The translations under genes and the position numbers were made by a program. A stretch of 64,000 nt of DNA, taken from NCBI RefSeq assembly GCF_000283155.1, contig NW_004454216.1:10962600-11026599 (forward strand), written 5' to 3'. This stretch comes from Ceratotherium simum simum. Taxonomy: Eukaryota > Chordata > Mammalia > Perissodactyla > Rhinocerotidae. Under the pieces are notes generated by a model. The model was not told the origin of the DNA. It did no database searches and saw only the letters and a list, made by a program, of their open reading frames with translations. This document shows, in pieces, positions 44,105 through 55,615 of the stretch. The first letter of the stretch is position 1. The number at the start of each line of letters is the position of its first letter.

Positions 44105-45335
44105 GCAATATGCAATTAGTATATCACATGGTCAAATGTTCAAATATGTGTTGGGCACCTACTGTGTATTTGTTCAGCCTTAGATATCGGAGCACACCAC
44201 TTATAAACTAGACAAAAAATTTTCTGTGGAGACATTATAGCTTAGTTGAATGGGAGGCAGAAAATAAATGAAATAAGTAACATTTAACATATAGTGTGTT
44301 GTATGGAGTTAAGTGTTATGAGAAAAATAAAGCAGAGAAAAGGAATAGGGTCTACAGGAAGCAGTACTAGCTAGATTTTTAAATAAGCCAGAGTAAGAAT
44401 TACTGAGATGATACTTTTAAGTAGAAATCTGTAGTATGCACAGGATGAGACAGATGTATCTCTGACGAGGAAGCACAGAGAACAACAGGGCAATGGCCTG
44501 AAGAGCATTTGGCATGTTTGAGTCATAGCCAGTAGGCCAAGGGCATTGGAACAGAACAAATGAAAAGAAAAACAGTAGGAGGGAAAGTCAGAGAGATAAA
44601 AGGAGGAGGAGATGGGCTTCTGATGTAACATGTCATATTCTATACGGATGACACCTCTGGAGTTGTACAGTTGTTCACAGCAACTCCGGGTTGGCTGGAT
44701 TATGCAGGGCTTGGTGGGCTCCTAAGATGACTTTGGCTTTTACTCTTAGTAAAATGAAAATATATTGGAAGATTTTGAGCAATAAAGTGAAATTTTCAGA
44801 CTTAAAATTTAGCAGGATTACACTGGCTGCTTAATTTTTTTTCTTAAGAATTAGATGGAAGAGGGACTACAGAGGAAACCAGGAATCCTAATAGGAGGTT
44901 ATTGAAATAATCCAGGCAAGAGATGATGGCTTGGATGAAAGGAATAGAAGTGAAAGTCGTGAGAAGATATTGGAAGCTGATTTTATTTTTCAAGATTTGC
45001 TGATGGATTGATTAGCAGGTGAAAGAGAAATAGAATAGTCAAGGACTGGTCCAAGGTTTTTAGTTCAAGAACTAGAAGAGTAAGCTTGCCATTAACTGAA
45101 GTGGGAAAGGTTGCAGGAAGAATAAGTTTCAAGATGGAAAACTTGGAGCTCTTTCAGCTATGGTAAGATGAGAGGCCTATTAGACAACCAAGTGAAGATG
45201 TTAAATAGACATTTGGATAATGGTCTGGAATTAGGGAGACACCTAGAGTGGGGATGTACATTTGAGAGAATACATTTAATAGAGAGAGAAGGTATTTAAG
45301 CCATAAGACTAGATAAAATCACGAAACAAATACTG
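44105..45335 (-). repeat. L2 LINE, 1.2-kb 3' portion
   Basis: Antisense L2 over an unusually long stretch, in order: GGGCACCTACTGTGTATTTGTTCAGCC, GAGGCAGAAAATAAATGAAATAAGTAAC, AAGTGTTATGAGAAAAATAAAGCAG, CTTTGGCTTTTACTCTTAGTAAAATG, AGGAGGTTATTGAAATAATCCAGGCAAGAGATGATGGC, AAGGACTGGTCCAAGGTTTTTAG, CTATTAGACAACCAAGTGAAGATG, GGTATTTAAGCCATAAGACTAGAT. Plus-strand words are the complement of the L2 ORF2 C-terminus and 3' UTR. Confidence 0.75.
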
Positions 45336-45344
45336 AAAGCACTA

Positions 45345-45525
45345 GTATGGGATCCAGAGGACCTCATTTTTGGTCTCAGCTATGTGGTTTTGGACAAGTG
45401 GCTTAGTTTCACTGTGGCTCCAGTGTCACATAGGTAAAATGAGAAAAATATTATTTCTTCTGTATCATAAATGTATTGTGAAAAATAAGATAGTAACTCA
45501 TAGCAAAGCAAACTAGAAAACATAA
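45345..45525 (+). repeat. MIR SINE
   Basis: Sense MIR: ACTAGTATGGGATCCAGAGGACCTC, AGCTATGTGGTTTTGGACAAGTGGCTTAGTTTCACTGTGG, GTAAAATGAGAAAAATATTA. Confidence 0.7.
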
Positions 45526-45589
45526 GTAATTATCTGAATAATTCAAGAATGCAAATGTTTTAAGATAACATTAAAAATAATTATACAGT

Positions 45590-46285
45590 TTCTAATTGAT
45601 TATCTCTCAGGTTCAAACCCAACTTCTATACTGCGCTTTCCCATTTTGGAGTCAATAGTCTGTAAATCACACTTCGGGAGAGTTCTGCAAAGAGGAGGTG
45701 TTGGAGGAAGACCTCAAAGATGGAAGAGAAAGAAGGGGCCTGCCCTTTCCCATTTGCTTCTTTTTGGCTTCCTGTATGCATCTTATTTCTGGCAGCATCA
45801 CCCCAGCCCTGCTTCTTTAGCCAAGCAACAGTGATTTGTTCTTGTAGCTTCAGTTGAATCTATTTTGTAGTGTTCCCAACACTAGCAGAATCTGCCTTAT
45901 TACGTGCCCTCAGAGACCCCAGGAAAAGCTAGCTATGATTCCCCTCCTCAGTGAGCTGAGCCCCAGCCTCACAGATCCCTCCTCTGAGCTTAGGGACATC
46001 AGCACCATCAGACAAGCACCTTCGACTCTAAGGCCAGGATTTCAGCTGTATGGAGTCCTTTCTGTAATTGTCCAAGTTTTAATCATTCCATCTTACTTTC
46101 TTTGTCCTCCCAACTTTAGGAATGGTAGCTATTTCTTGCCATTGCTATTTCTATAATACCATCAAGTTCTCTATTTGTCTTTTTTCTGTTCTAAATATAT
46201 AGTCAACAGTTCTTTACATTGAATTCCCTCTGTTAAAGTAACGTGTATGGTTTCTATCTCCTAATGATCCCTGACTGATACAATG
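45590..46285 (+). repeat. ancient repeat-like segment, family uncertain
   Basis: The closing part, ACATTGAATTCCCTCTGTTAAAGTAACGTGTATGGTTTCTATCTCCTAATGATCCCTGACTGATACAATGTCA, matches a common mammalian repeat ending (TTCCTGACTGGACCCTGACTGATACA) that I associate with old L1 5' regions or LTRs. It directly precedes the L1 5' region at 46286. Frames at 45646-45834 and 45854-46156 are probably by-products. Confidence 0.4.
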
Positions 46286-47440
46286 TCATGGGGCCACTGG
46301 CATGGAGAAAGTGAATCTAAAATATTTGAAATAAAAGGAAATACTTTTGAAGAAGTGCACTTTAAAATAGAGTCTTAAAATAAAATGCATATCCTTCACA
46401 AAAAACTAATTAAATTATTTTTAGAAATAAATCCATAAGGACAAAGTAATCAGGAGAAGAGATGCTAAACAGAAAATTTTGAAAAATTGGAAAGCAGATG
46501 GAAAAATGGCAACTGACCTAGAAAACCTGAGAATGCTAAAATCTAAGCCCCTAGGGAAGAAAAAACACAGAAGCAAGCCAATCTGCATGTTATAACCAAA
46601 AAAATATTTCAGCAACTGAAGGCATGGGTACTTCTGAGCAACGTGTTCCCTGGGTTTTCTTTTTGCCTCGTATCCCAGACTGGGTGCTGAAGCAGCAGGC
46701 AACCTGGAAACACCAACAGGCACAGACACAAAAAGTCAGAAAGCCTTCCCAGTCCAGCCAAAGAACCAGAAAGGGGGTAACCTACCAAGACATTAAAAAA
46801 AAATTAGACAATAACCACTCTACTCTAGCCAAACACTGCAGAAAAACTGTGACCCCACTCACACCTCTGCCATCAAGCAGCATCAAAGCCAAGAGAGGAA
46901 ACTAGAATTCTACCCTCACCAGGCTGTAACAAGTCACTGCAATGCCTCTGCCAGGGAGGTGTCAATGAAGGCTGAAAAAGGAGATGAGACTTTTATTCCT
47001 ACTGAATGGTAACAAGGTGTTCATCCCTGTGGGATCAGTGGAGACCACATGGGAAACCTGGTTTCCCACCCATCCCCAGGTATTGAGGTGCCCCTCTCCT
47101 TAACCCCCGGACAGTGTCAAGGAAGCCATGTGGGGAACAGTAATGAGGCACCTCTCCCACACAACCAGAGTGGTATTAGTGGATGCATAACAGAAAGCCT
47201 AGGCCTCCACTCTCACCCAGAAATAACAAGAGTACTTCCCCCCCCACCAGTGTCTATGGAAGTCAAGTGTGGAAGCTAGACTTTTACCCCCCCATCTGAC
47301 ACTAACGAGGCGAGACCCTTCTTTCGCCACTGGAGTAGTGTCAGAGGATGCCTGCTATACTACAAACTTAAATAAGATCCAAAGTCTCACAACATATTAA
47401 CTAAAATTTCCAGGATTCATTTTAAGAAAATCACTCATCA

Positions 47441-47687
47441 GACACTGGCCTGGTGGCGCAGTGGTTAAGTGCGCATATTCCGCTTTGGCAGCCTGGGGTT
47501 TGCAGGTTCAGATCCTGGGTGCACACCAATGCACTGCTTGTCAAGCCATGCTGTGGCAGCGTGCCCTATAAGGTAGAGGAAGAGGGGCATGAATGTTAAC
47601 CCAGGGCCAATCTTCCTCGGCAAAAAGAGGAGGATTGGCATTGGATGTTAGCTCAGGGCTGATTTTCCTCACACACATTAAAAAAAA
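47441..47687 (+). mobile_element. ERE SINE within L1 5' region
   Basis: Head ACACTGGCCTGGTGGCGCAGTGGTTAAG, box B GCAGGTTCAGATCC, and the doubled tail GGGCCAATCTTCCTCGGCAAAAAGAGGAGGATTGGC..GTTAGCTCAGGGC. The flanks TCACTCATCA (47431-47440) and TTGCTCATCA (47688-47697) are a diverged target duplication, so this is an older insertion. Confidence 0.92.
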
Positions 47688-49153
47688 TTGCTCATCAAAC
47701 AAAAACTAGGAAATTTTCAACTAAAATGAGAAAAAGCAATCAACAGATGCCAAAATTGAGACACAGATGTTGGAATTATCTGACAAGAATTTTAAAGGAT
47801 CCATAATAAAAATGCCTCAGCAGTTATGAATATGCTTGAAATAAATGAAAAAATATGAAGTCTCAGTCAAGAAATAAAAGATATAAAGAAGGTTCAAATG
47901 CATTTTTAGAACTAAAAAACAAAATAACTAAAATTTTAAAACTCAGTGAATGGACTCAAAAGCAGAATGAGAGGACAGAAGAAAGAATCAGTGAACTGGA
48001 AGATACAACAACAGAAATTAACCAATTTGAACAACAGAGAGAACATAGACTGGAAAAAATTTACAAGGATTTATGGGACTTTAGATCCCGTTAACCAAAG
48101 ATCTAACATTCTTGTTGTAGGAATCCTGGAAGGAAAGGAGAAAGATGGTATGGCTGAAAAAGTATGTAAAGAAATAAAGGCTGGAAAATTTTCAAATTTG
48201 TCAAGAAAATGTAAGGTTACAAACTCAAGAAGTTGAGCAGACCCCAAACAAAATAAGCCCAAAGAAATCCACACCTAAGCACATCATAGTCAAACTCTGA
48301 AAACTAAATACAAAGAAGAAATCTTGGAAGCAAGAGGAGAGAAATGACACCTTACCTATAGGGGAAAAATATTCACGTAACACCAGATTTCTCATCAGAA
48401 ACCATGGAAGCCAGAAGGAAGTGGTACAACATTTTTAGTGTGCTGAAATAAAAGGATTTCAAACCCAGAGTTCTTTATCCAGCAAAAATATCTTTCAGGA
48501 ATGAAGGGGAAAATCATTCTCAGATGAAGGAAAACTAAGAGAATTTGTCACCAACAGAACCACCCTAAAAGACTGGCTAAATGAAGTTCTCTAAACAGAA
48601 AGGAATGAATGAAACAAGTAATCTTGGAACATTAGAATGAAAGAAAGAATAACAGAAAAAGAAAAAGTATGGATAAATATTAGACTTTTATCATCCTCTG
48701 GAATTTTCTAAATTATGTTTGATATTTGAAGCAAAAATTATAACACTGATGTATTATAAACCCGTCTAAATGTATTAGAACATATGTAGGGCAATTGTAC
48801 TCTACTGGGTGAAGGTAAAGGGACATAAAGAGAGGGAAGATTTCCATAGTTCACTTAAACATCAATAGACACTAGTAGACTGTGTTATGTGTATATAATA
48901 TAATATTTTGAGAAATCACTAAAAAAGCTATACTAGGAAAGACACTAAGAAAAGATAGATAAATCAAATGGATTTCTAAAATATGTCCAGGTAATCTACA
49001 TAATGGGAGAAAAAAGAAAATGGAGAAATGAGAAACGGAGAGAATAAACAGAAAAAAAAATGGCAGACATAAGTCTTAACTTATTAATAATTACATTAAA
49101 TGTAAATGGCCTAATTATACAAACCCAAAGACAGAGATTGGCATACCCAACTA

Positions 49154-49363
49154 CAGTCATGCACTGCTTAATGACATTTCAGTCAATGACAGACTGCATA
49201 TACAATAGTAGTCTAATAAGATTGGTACCATATAGCCTAGATGTGTAGTAGGCTATGCTATCTAGGTTTGTTGTAGTACACTCTATGATGTTTGCACAAT
49301 GATGAAGTCACCTGTCGACACATTTCCCAGAACATATTCCTGTCATTAAGCAATGCATGACTG
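49154..49363. mobile_element. Tigger/pogo-like MITE inserted in L1
   Basis: 210 bp with terminal inverted repeats of 22 bp: the left arm begins CAGTCATGCACTGCTTAATG and the right arm ends in its complement, with one mismatch (49154-49175 and 49342-49363). It is flanked by TA on both sides, the Tc1/mariner-class target. Deleting the element and one TA restores the L1 reading CCCAACTATATGCTGTCCAC. It is far too short for a transposase. A relative lies at 54602-54811. Confidence 0.85.
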
Positions 49364-49759
49364 TATATGCTGTCCACAAGAAATTTCAAACATAACATAA
49401 GTAGGTGGAAATTATAAATATAGAGAGATATGCCATGTCAATGTTAATCAAAAGAAAGCAGAAATAGCTATATACATAAACTGGACTTCAGAGCAAAGAA
49501 AGTAGCCAAAGATAGAGAAAGATATTACATAATGATAATAGAGTAGATCAAGAAGACATAGAAATCCTAATTGTGTATCACCAGACCTTCAAAATACATG
49601 AAGTATTTTGAACAGAACTTCAAATACATGAACAGAGTTTCAAAATACAGGAAGTAAAAACTGATAGAACTGAAAGGAGTAATGGACAAATCCACAATTA
49701 TACTTAGGGATGTTAATGCTCCCTAATTATGTACCATGACCATATGATATGTTTATTCT

Positions 49760-50062
49760 TTTTTTTTTTTTTTTTGGGAGAAAGATCAGCCCTGAACTAA
49801 TACCCATGCTAATCCTCCTCTTTTTGCTGAGGAAGACCGGCTCTGAGCCAACATCCATTGACAATCCTCCTCCTTTTTTTTCCGCCAAAGCCCCAATAGA
49901 TAGTTGTATGTCATACTTGCACATCCTTCTAGTTGCTGTATGTGGGACACAGCCTCAGCATGGCCGGAGAAGCGGTGCGTTGGTGCACGCCCGGGATCCA
50001 AACCCAGGCCACCAGTAGCGGAGTGCGTGCACTTAACTGCTAAGCCACAGGGCCAGCCCTGG
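49760..50062 (-). mobile_element. ERE1-type SINE with target-site duplication
   Basis: Inverted copy: an 18-nt T-run, ERE tail in complement (GATCAGCCCTGAACTAATACCCATGC), TTGCACATCCTTCTAGTTGCTGTATGTGGGAC, box B complement GGGATCCAAACCC, and CTGCTAAGCCACAGGGCCAGCCC at the head. The flanks TATGTTTATTCT at 49748-49759 and 50063-50074 are identical. The overlapping frames on both strands are shadows. Confidence 0.95.
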
Positions 50063-51570
50063 TATGTTTATTCTAAGGAGGCAAGCCTGGTTCAATATTA
50101 GAAAATCAATCTGTGTAATCCTCCATATTAACACACTAAAAAAATAAATTGCATGATCATATTAATTGATGCAGAAAAACATTGACTATATCCATTACCC
50201 ATTGAAACTAAAATCTCTCAGATAACTAGACATATAAGGGAACTTTTTTTACTTGATAAAGATCATCTACAAAAAGCATCTAGCCATCATTATATTTAAT
50301 GGCGAAAAACTAAAAGGTTTCCAGAAGATCACAACAAGGCAAGGATATCTGCTCCCATCACTTCTATTCAGCATAGTTCTGAAAGTTTTAGCTAGTGCAT
50401 TAAGGCAAGGAAAGGAAAGAAAAGGCATACATATCAGAAAGAAAGAAGTAAAATTGTCCCTATTTACAGATGACTCAATCACCTGTATAGAAAACTCAAA
50501 GAAATTTATTACACTACTAAGTTAGTTTGACAAAGTCGCAGGATATAAGATCAACATACAAAAATCAGGTGTATTTTTATATATTAGCAATGAAAAACAC
50601 ATGGACATCAAAATTAAAAGTAGAATACATTTACAATCACTAAAAAAAGAAAAGAAATGCTTAGATGTACATTTAAGAAAACACATACAGGATCTACATG
50701 CTGAAACTCACAAAATGCTAGTGAAAGAAGATCTAAACAAATGGGAGACATACTGTTTCATGGATTAGAGGACAACATGGTAAGGACGTCCAAATGGATA
50801 AAATTTATCACAATTACTATCAAAATCTCAGCAAGATTTGTTTTTAATATATAGACAAGACTATTCTAAAATACATGGAGTGATAACAGAACTTGGATAT
50901 CTAAAATGATTCTGAAAAATAATAAAATGGGAAGAATTATTCTATCTGATTTAAAAGCTTATTATATAGTCAGAGTAATCAAGACTGTGTGGAACTGACA
51001 GATGGATAGATATGTAGATCAACAGAACACCATCAAGAACCCAGAAATAGATCCACACAAATACAGCCAATTGATTTTCTATAAAAGTGCAAAAGCAATT
51101 CAATGGAGGATGTTCAGTATTTTCAATAAATGGTGCTGGAACAATTGGAAATCCATAAGCAAAAAAACAAATCTCAATCTAAATCTCATACCTTATACAA
51201 AAATCTAAAAGAGCACAGATTTAAATGTAAAATATAAAGCTATAAAATGTAAGCAATAACACAGGAGAAAATTTTCAAGACCTAAGGCTTGGTAAAGAGT
51301 CCTTCAAACATGACACCAAAAGTATGATCCACAAAAGGAAAAATTTGATAAATTGGACTTCATCAAAGTGAAAAAAACTTTTGCTGTGTGAGACACCCTG
51401 ATAAGAGCATGAAAAGACAAGCTACAGAATAGGAGAAAATATTTGCAAACCATATATCTGGCAAAGGACTTAAATCTAGAATATATAAAGAACTCTCAAA
51501 ACTCATCAGTTAAAAAAATCAAATTAAAAAATGGTAAAAGACATGAAGGACATTTCACCAAAGAGAATCT

Positions 51571-51823
51571 ATAAATGGCAAATACAATAATACTTTAATT
51601 AAAATGCTTTTTATGAGACATGAGGAAAAAATTGAAATATAGGGTGCTTACCACCACTATTCAACTCAAAAACATTGGCAGTACAATTAAAATAGCAAAA
51701 TATAGTTTATATCTACTTATATCCCTCAGCACGCTTCCATCCCTAGGACCTACTCTAAAAAATTGCAATAAGCTTTTAATTAATCAACACATCACCCTGG
51801 GAAAGTGAATGAAACATCTTTAC
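51571..51823. other. unassigned junction between two old L1 copies
   Basis: AT-rich sequence of unclear origin. Confidence 0.4.
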
Positions 51824-51955
51824 ACCTACTATGAATTAGGACATACATAGTGCTAGGTGCTTTCTCATTTAGTATTCCTTTAAACTTCCCAACAACCTTG
51901 TGAGAAAGATATTATATCCTCCTTATACAAATTAGGAAATTGAAATTCTAGAAGT
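51824..51955 (-). repeat. MIR SINE fragment
   Basis: Antisense MIR: TATGAATTAGGACATACATAGTGCTAGGTGCTTTCTC, TTTAAACTTCCCAACAACCTTGTGAGAAAGATATTATATCC, ACAAATTAGGAAATTGAAATTC. Confidence 0.82.
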
Positions 51956-53009
51956 CTAGTCTAAAATACATCATAATCAATTCCTCAAAACTATTGATAA
52001 AGAAAAAATATTTAAAACAGCCAGAGAAAAATGACATGTTACATACAGAGGCACATAACCTATGTTGACATCATATTGGAATGACAGAAATATGCTTCAT
52101 ATTTCACATGAAGACAAACAAGAATACAGTGGAGCAACATCTTAAAAGCACTGAAACACAAAACATGTTAACTTGTAATTGTTTATCCAGTGAAAATATC
52201 TTTCAAAAGCAAAAGCAAAATAAAGGTTATTTAAGACACAAAAACAAAAAGAATTCAGACATGCATCACAAGAAAACTTAAAGGAATTTCTTTAAGCAGA
52301 AAGAATAAGATACCAGATAGAAATCTGGATCTAAAGAGAGGAATGAAGCACACAACAATAACTACATGGATAAATATGACTCTTTTATTATTCAAATCTC
52401 TTTAAAAGATAATTAACTATTTCAAGCAAAATAATAGCAATGTGTTGTGAGGTTTATAACCTATGTAAGAGTAGAATGTATGACAATAGCTCAAAGGTCA
52501 AGAGAGGAGTTATGGAAATAGAATGTTATGAGTTCCTTATAGTATATGTGAAGTGATATAATACTATTTCATGGTAGACTGTGAAAAGTTACAAATGACA
52601 CAGTAAACCCAAAGGCGATCTTTAAAGTAAAACAACAAAAGCTTATAGATAATAAGTCACAAAAGGAGATAAAATGGAATCATAAAAAAATCTAATTCAA
52701 ATGAAAGTAGGAAAAAAAGGAAAATGAGGACAAAGAACTGATGGCATAAATCCATCAGTAGATTTAAACCCAACTATTTCAATACTCTCATTAAAAGTAA
52801 ATGGCCTAAAAACCTCAACTGAAAGACATTACTAGAATTAAATGCAGACCGAAGTATATGTTGCCTATAAGAAACCAAGTTTAAATAAAAATACATAACT
52901 ATGTTAAAAATAAAAGAATAAGAAAAGATATACCATGCAAACATTCATCGACAGAAGATGAAGTGGCTATATTCTTATTAGACAAAGTAGATTTCAGAAT
53001 AAAGAATAT

Positions 53010-53414
53010 TTTTTGTTGTTAATGCCATTGAGTCAATTCCAACTCCTAGTGACCCTGTGTACAGCAGAATGGAACACTGCCTAATCTTTTCATGCTATCT
53101 TCTCACCTTCTGGTGCTATATCACACAATGGTCCTCTGCTGTTGATTGAGTTTTCATGGCCAATTTTTTCAGAAGTGTGTGGCCAGGTCCTTCTTCCTTT
53201 TCTGTCTTAGTGTGGAAGCTCTGCTGAAACCTGTCCACCATGGGTGACCCTGCTGGTGTTTTAAATACCAATTACATAACTTTCAGCATCACAGCAACTC
53301 ACAGCCACCACAGTATGACAACCAACAGGTGGTGTGGTTACTTGACTAGAAAATGAACCCAGGCCTCCGCAATGAAAGCACTGAATCTTAACCACTAGAC
53401 CACCAGGGATGACT
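53010..53414 (-). mobile_element. ERE2-type SINE, inverted
   Basis: Inverted counterpart of 6464-6857: it opens TTGTTGTTAATGCCATTGAGTCAATTCC and continues TGGCCAGGTCCTTCTTCC, GAAACCTGTCCACCATGGGTGACC and CTTTCAGCATCACAGCAAC, ending at the head complement TAACCACTAGACCACCAGGGATG. The target copies ATAAAGAATAT are at 52999-53009 and 53415-53425, identical over 11 bp. Confidence 0.88.
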
Positions 53415-53431
53415 ATAAAGAATATGAACAG

Positions 53432-53644
53432 GGCCGGCCCCATGGCTTAGTGGTTAAGTGCACACGCTCCGCTGCTGTTGGCCTGGGTTCGGATCCCGGG
53501 TGCGCACTGATGCACCGCTTCTCCGGCCATGCTGAGGCCACGTCCCACATACAGCAACTAGAAGGATGTGCAACTGTGACATACAACTATCTACTGGGGC
53601 TTTGGGGGAAAAATAAATAAAATAAAATTATAAAATTATAAAAA
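53432..53644 (+). mobile_element. ERE1-type SINE inserted at the same site as the ERE2
   Basis: A well-preserved copy: GGGCCGGCCCCATGGCTTAGTGG, GGGTTCGGATCCCGGG, GCCACGTCCCACATACAGCAACTAGAAGG, ATACAACTATCTACTGGGGC, then A-rich. The flanks AAAGAATATGAACAG (53417-53431) and AAAGAATATAAACAG (53645-53659) differ at one base. Its left target copy lies within the right target copy of the ERE2 next door. Confidence 0.95.
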
Positions 53645-54601
53645 AAAGAATATAAACAGATGAAAAGGGGACATTTCATAGTGATATAGGCATCAATTCA
53701 TCAAGCAGACATAATACTAAACATTTATAGAGCTGATAGGAGATCTTCAAAATATATGAAATAAATAGTAATAGATCTGCAAAAAATGAAAAAGACAAAT
53801 CTATAATTATAGTTAAATAATTTCAAAACCTCTCACTCTATAAAGAAAGAAAAACAATAAGAATATAGGAGACTTGAACAACATTATCAATCTACTCAAC
53901 TGAATTGACATTTATAGAACATTACACTCACAATTGCAGAATACACATTCTTTTTAAGTTAACTCAGAACACTTAACAACATAGACTATATTCTGGGCCA
54001 TGAAACAACTCTCAATACATTTCAAAGCAATCAAGTAATACCACCATGGAATTAAATTTGAAACCAGCAACATTAAGATATCCAAAAAATCCCCAAATGT
54101 ATAGAAACTAAATGACACACTTATAAATAACTCAAGAATCAAAGAAGAAATCAAAAGGGAAAATAGAAAGTATTGTAAACTGAGTAAAAATGAAAACACA
54201 CTATATCAAAGTTTTGGGGATGCAGCTAAAGCAGTACTTAGAAGAAAGCTTATAGCATTACTTACTCTAACAGAAAAGAAAAAAAGTCTGAAATCAACAA
54301 CTACACATTCCACCTTAGAAAATTAGAAAAAGAAGAGCACATGAATTCCAAACAAGCAGAAGGGCAGAATCGATATCAGTAAAATATAAATCAGAAAAAC
54401 TATGCAGTAAATCAGTGAAACCAAACACTGGTTCTTTAATAAGATCAATAACATTGATAAACTTCTAACCAGAATAGTCTGGGAAAAAAAAGAGAGTAAA
54501 CGCAAATTAACAATATATAGACTAAGTAAGGTGACATCACTACAGATTCTACAGATATTAAAGCAATAATAAGGGAACATTATGAAAAATTTATGCCAGT
54601 A

Positions 54602-54811
54602 CAGTCATCTGTAGCATAATGATGAGGATACATTCTGAGAAATACATTATCAGGCAATTTTGACATTATGCAAAGCTCATAGAGCATACGTACACAAACC
54701 TAGATGGTATAGCCCACTACACACCTAGGCTATATAGCACTAATCTTATGGGACCCCCATTGTACATGTGGTCCACTGCTGACCAAAATATCATTATGTG
54801 GCACATGACTG
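54602..54811. mobile_element. Tigger/pogo-like MITE inserted in L1
   Basis: Same family and same 210-bp length as 49154-49363. It starts CAGTCATCTGTAGCATAATG and ends ATTATGTGGCACATGACTG, with TA on each side (54600-54601 and 54812-54813). Removing it restores the L1 word TTATGCCAGTAAATTTGACAAC. The interior (ACACAAACCTAGATGGTATAGCCCACTACACACCTAGGC) is better preserved than in the first copy. Confidence 0.85.
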
Positions 54812-54985
54812 TAAATTTGACAACATTGATGAAATGGTCAAATTTTTTTAAAGACAACAATTACCAAAGAATTAGATAGTTCTTCATAGCCTTATACCGT
54901 TTTAAACATTACATTTGTAGCTAAAAATCTTCTCACAAAGAAAAGTCCAGTCCCAGATGGCTTCTCTGGTGAATTCTATCAAACA

Positions 54986-55254
54986 CTTATTTTTTATTTT
55001 TTTGTGTTTTATGTTTTTGGTGAGGAAGATTGGCCCTGAGCTAACATCTGTTGCCAATCTTCCTCTTGTTTGCTGGGGAAGATTGGCCCTGAGCTAACAT
55101 CTGTGCCCATCTTCATCTATTTTGTATATGGGACACTGCCACAGCACAGCTTGATGAATGGTGCATAGGTCCACGCCCAGGATTCAAACCTGTGAACCCC
55201 GGGCTGCCACAGCAGAGCACATAAATTTAACCACTAAGCCACCAGGCCAACCCC
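54986..55254 (-). mobile_element. ERE SINE with duplicated tail, inverted
   Basis: The tail motif GAAGATTGGCCCTGAGCTAACATCTG appears twice in tandem (about 55024-55050 and 55077-55103), followed by TTTGTATATGGGACACTGCC, box B complement AGGATTCAAACCTG and the head AACCACTAAGCCACCAGGCC. The flanks TCTATCAAACA at 54975-54985 and 55255-55265 are identical. Confidence 0.93.
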
Positions 55255-55352
55255 TCTATCAAACATTTAAGCAAGGAATACCTCTAATTTGCTTACTAAG
55301 ATCAGCATTACTCTGATACCAAAACCAGGGCATTTAACAAAACAATTATAGA

Positions 55353-55615
55353 TCCAGCCCTGATGGCCCAGTGGTTAAAGTTCAGAGCTCACTGCTTCAG
55401 TGGCCTGGGTTCACTTTCCGGTCACAGAACCACACCACACATCTGTCAGTTGCCATGCTGTGTTGGTGGCTCACATGGAAGAAGTATAATGACTTACAAC
55501 CAGGATATACAACTATGTACTGGGGCTTTGGGGAGGAAAATAAAAAAGAGGAAGATTGGTAACAAATGTTAGCTCAGGGAGAATCTTTCCCTGCAAAAAA
55601 TAAAAATAAAAAAAT
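55353..55615 (+). mobile_element. ERE SINE, diverged variant
   Basis: Head TCCAGCCCTGATGGCCCAGTGG and AGTTCAGAGCTCACTGCTTCAG, box B CTGGGTTCACTTTCCGG, then GAACCACACCACACATCTGTCAGTTGCCATGCTGTG as in ERE2, but a tail (CTATGTACTGGGGCTTTGGGG, GAGGAAGATTGGTAAC) as in ERE1. It thus joins motifs of both types. The flanks AATTATAGA at 55344-55352 and 55616-55624 are identical. Confidence 0.9.

Larger units (their letters stand above)
46286..51570 (+). mobile_element. long old L1 LINE (5' UTR, ORF1, part of ORF2), multiply interrupted
   Basis: This is the most complete first L1 copy. 46286-47700 is 5' UTR-like (repeated AGTGTCTATGGAAGTCAAGTGTGGAAGCTAG-type units). 47720-48240 is decayed ORF1, with the coiled coil and start of the RNA-binding domain in two frames (ERTEERISELEDTTTEINQF, then NILVVGILEGKEKDGMAEKV). 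The ORF1-ORF2 spacer follows, and ORF2 starts at about 49060 (LLIITLNVNGL, endonuclease). ORF2 resumes after a deletion and SINE insertion with reverse transcriptase (50253-50525, containing LFTDDSI in place of the FADD motif) and runs to about 51570 without a 3' UTR. Two ERE SINEs and a Tigger-like MITE lie inside. Confidence 0.8.

Noticed and set aside
47855..48236. Overlapping coiled-coil-like frames
   Set aside because: They are two pieces of a frameshifted L1 ORF1.
49749..50018. Frames on both strands around 49.7-50.1 kb
   Set aside because: They are shadows of an inverted ERE1 and its T-run.
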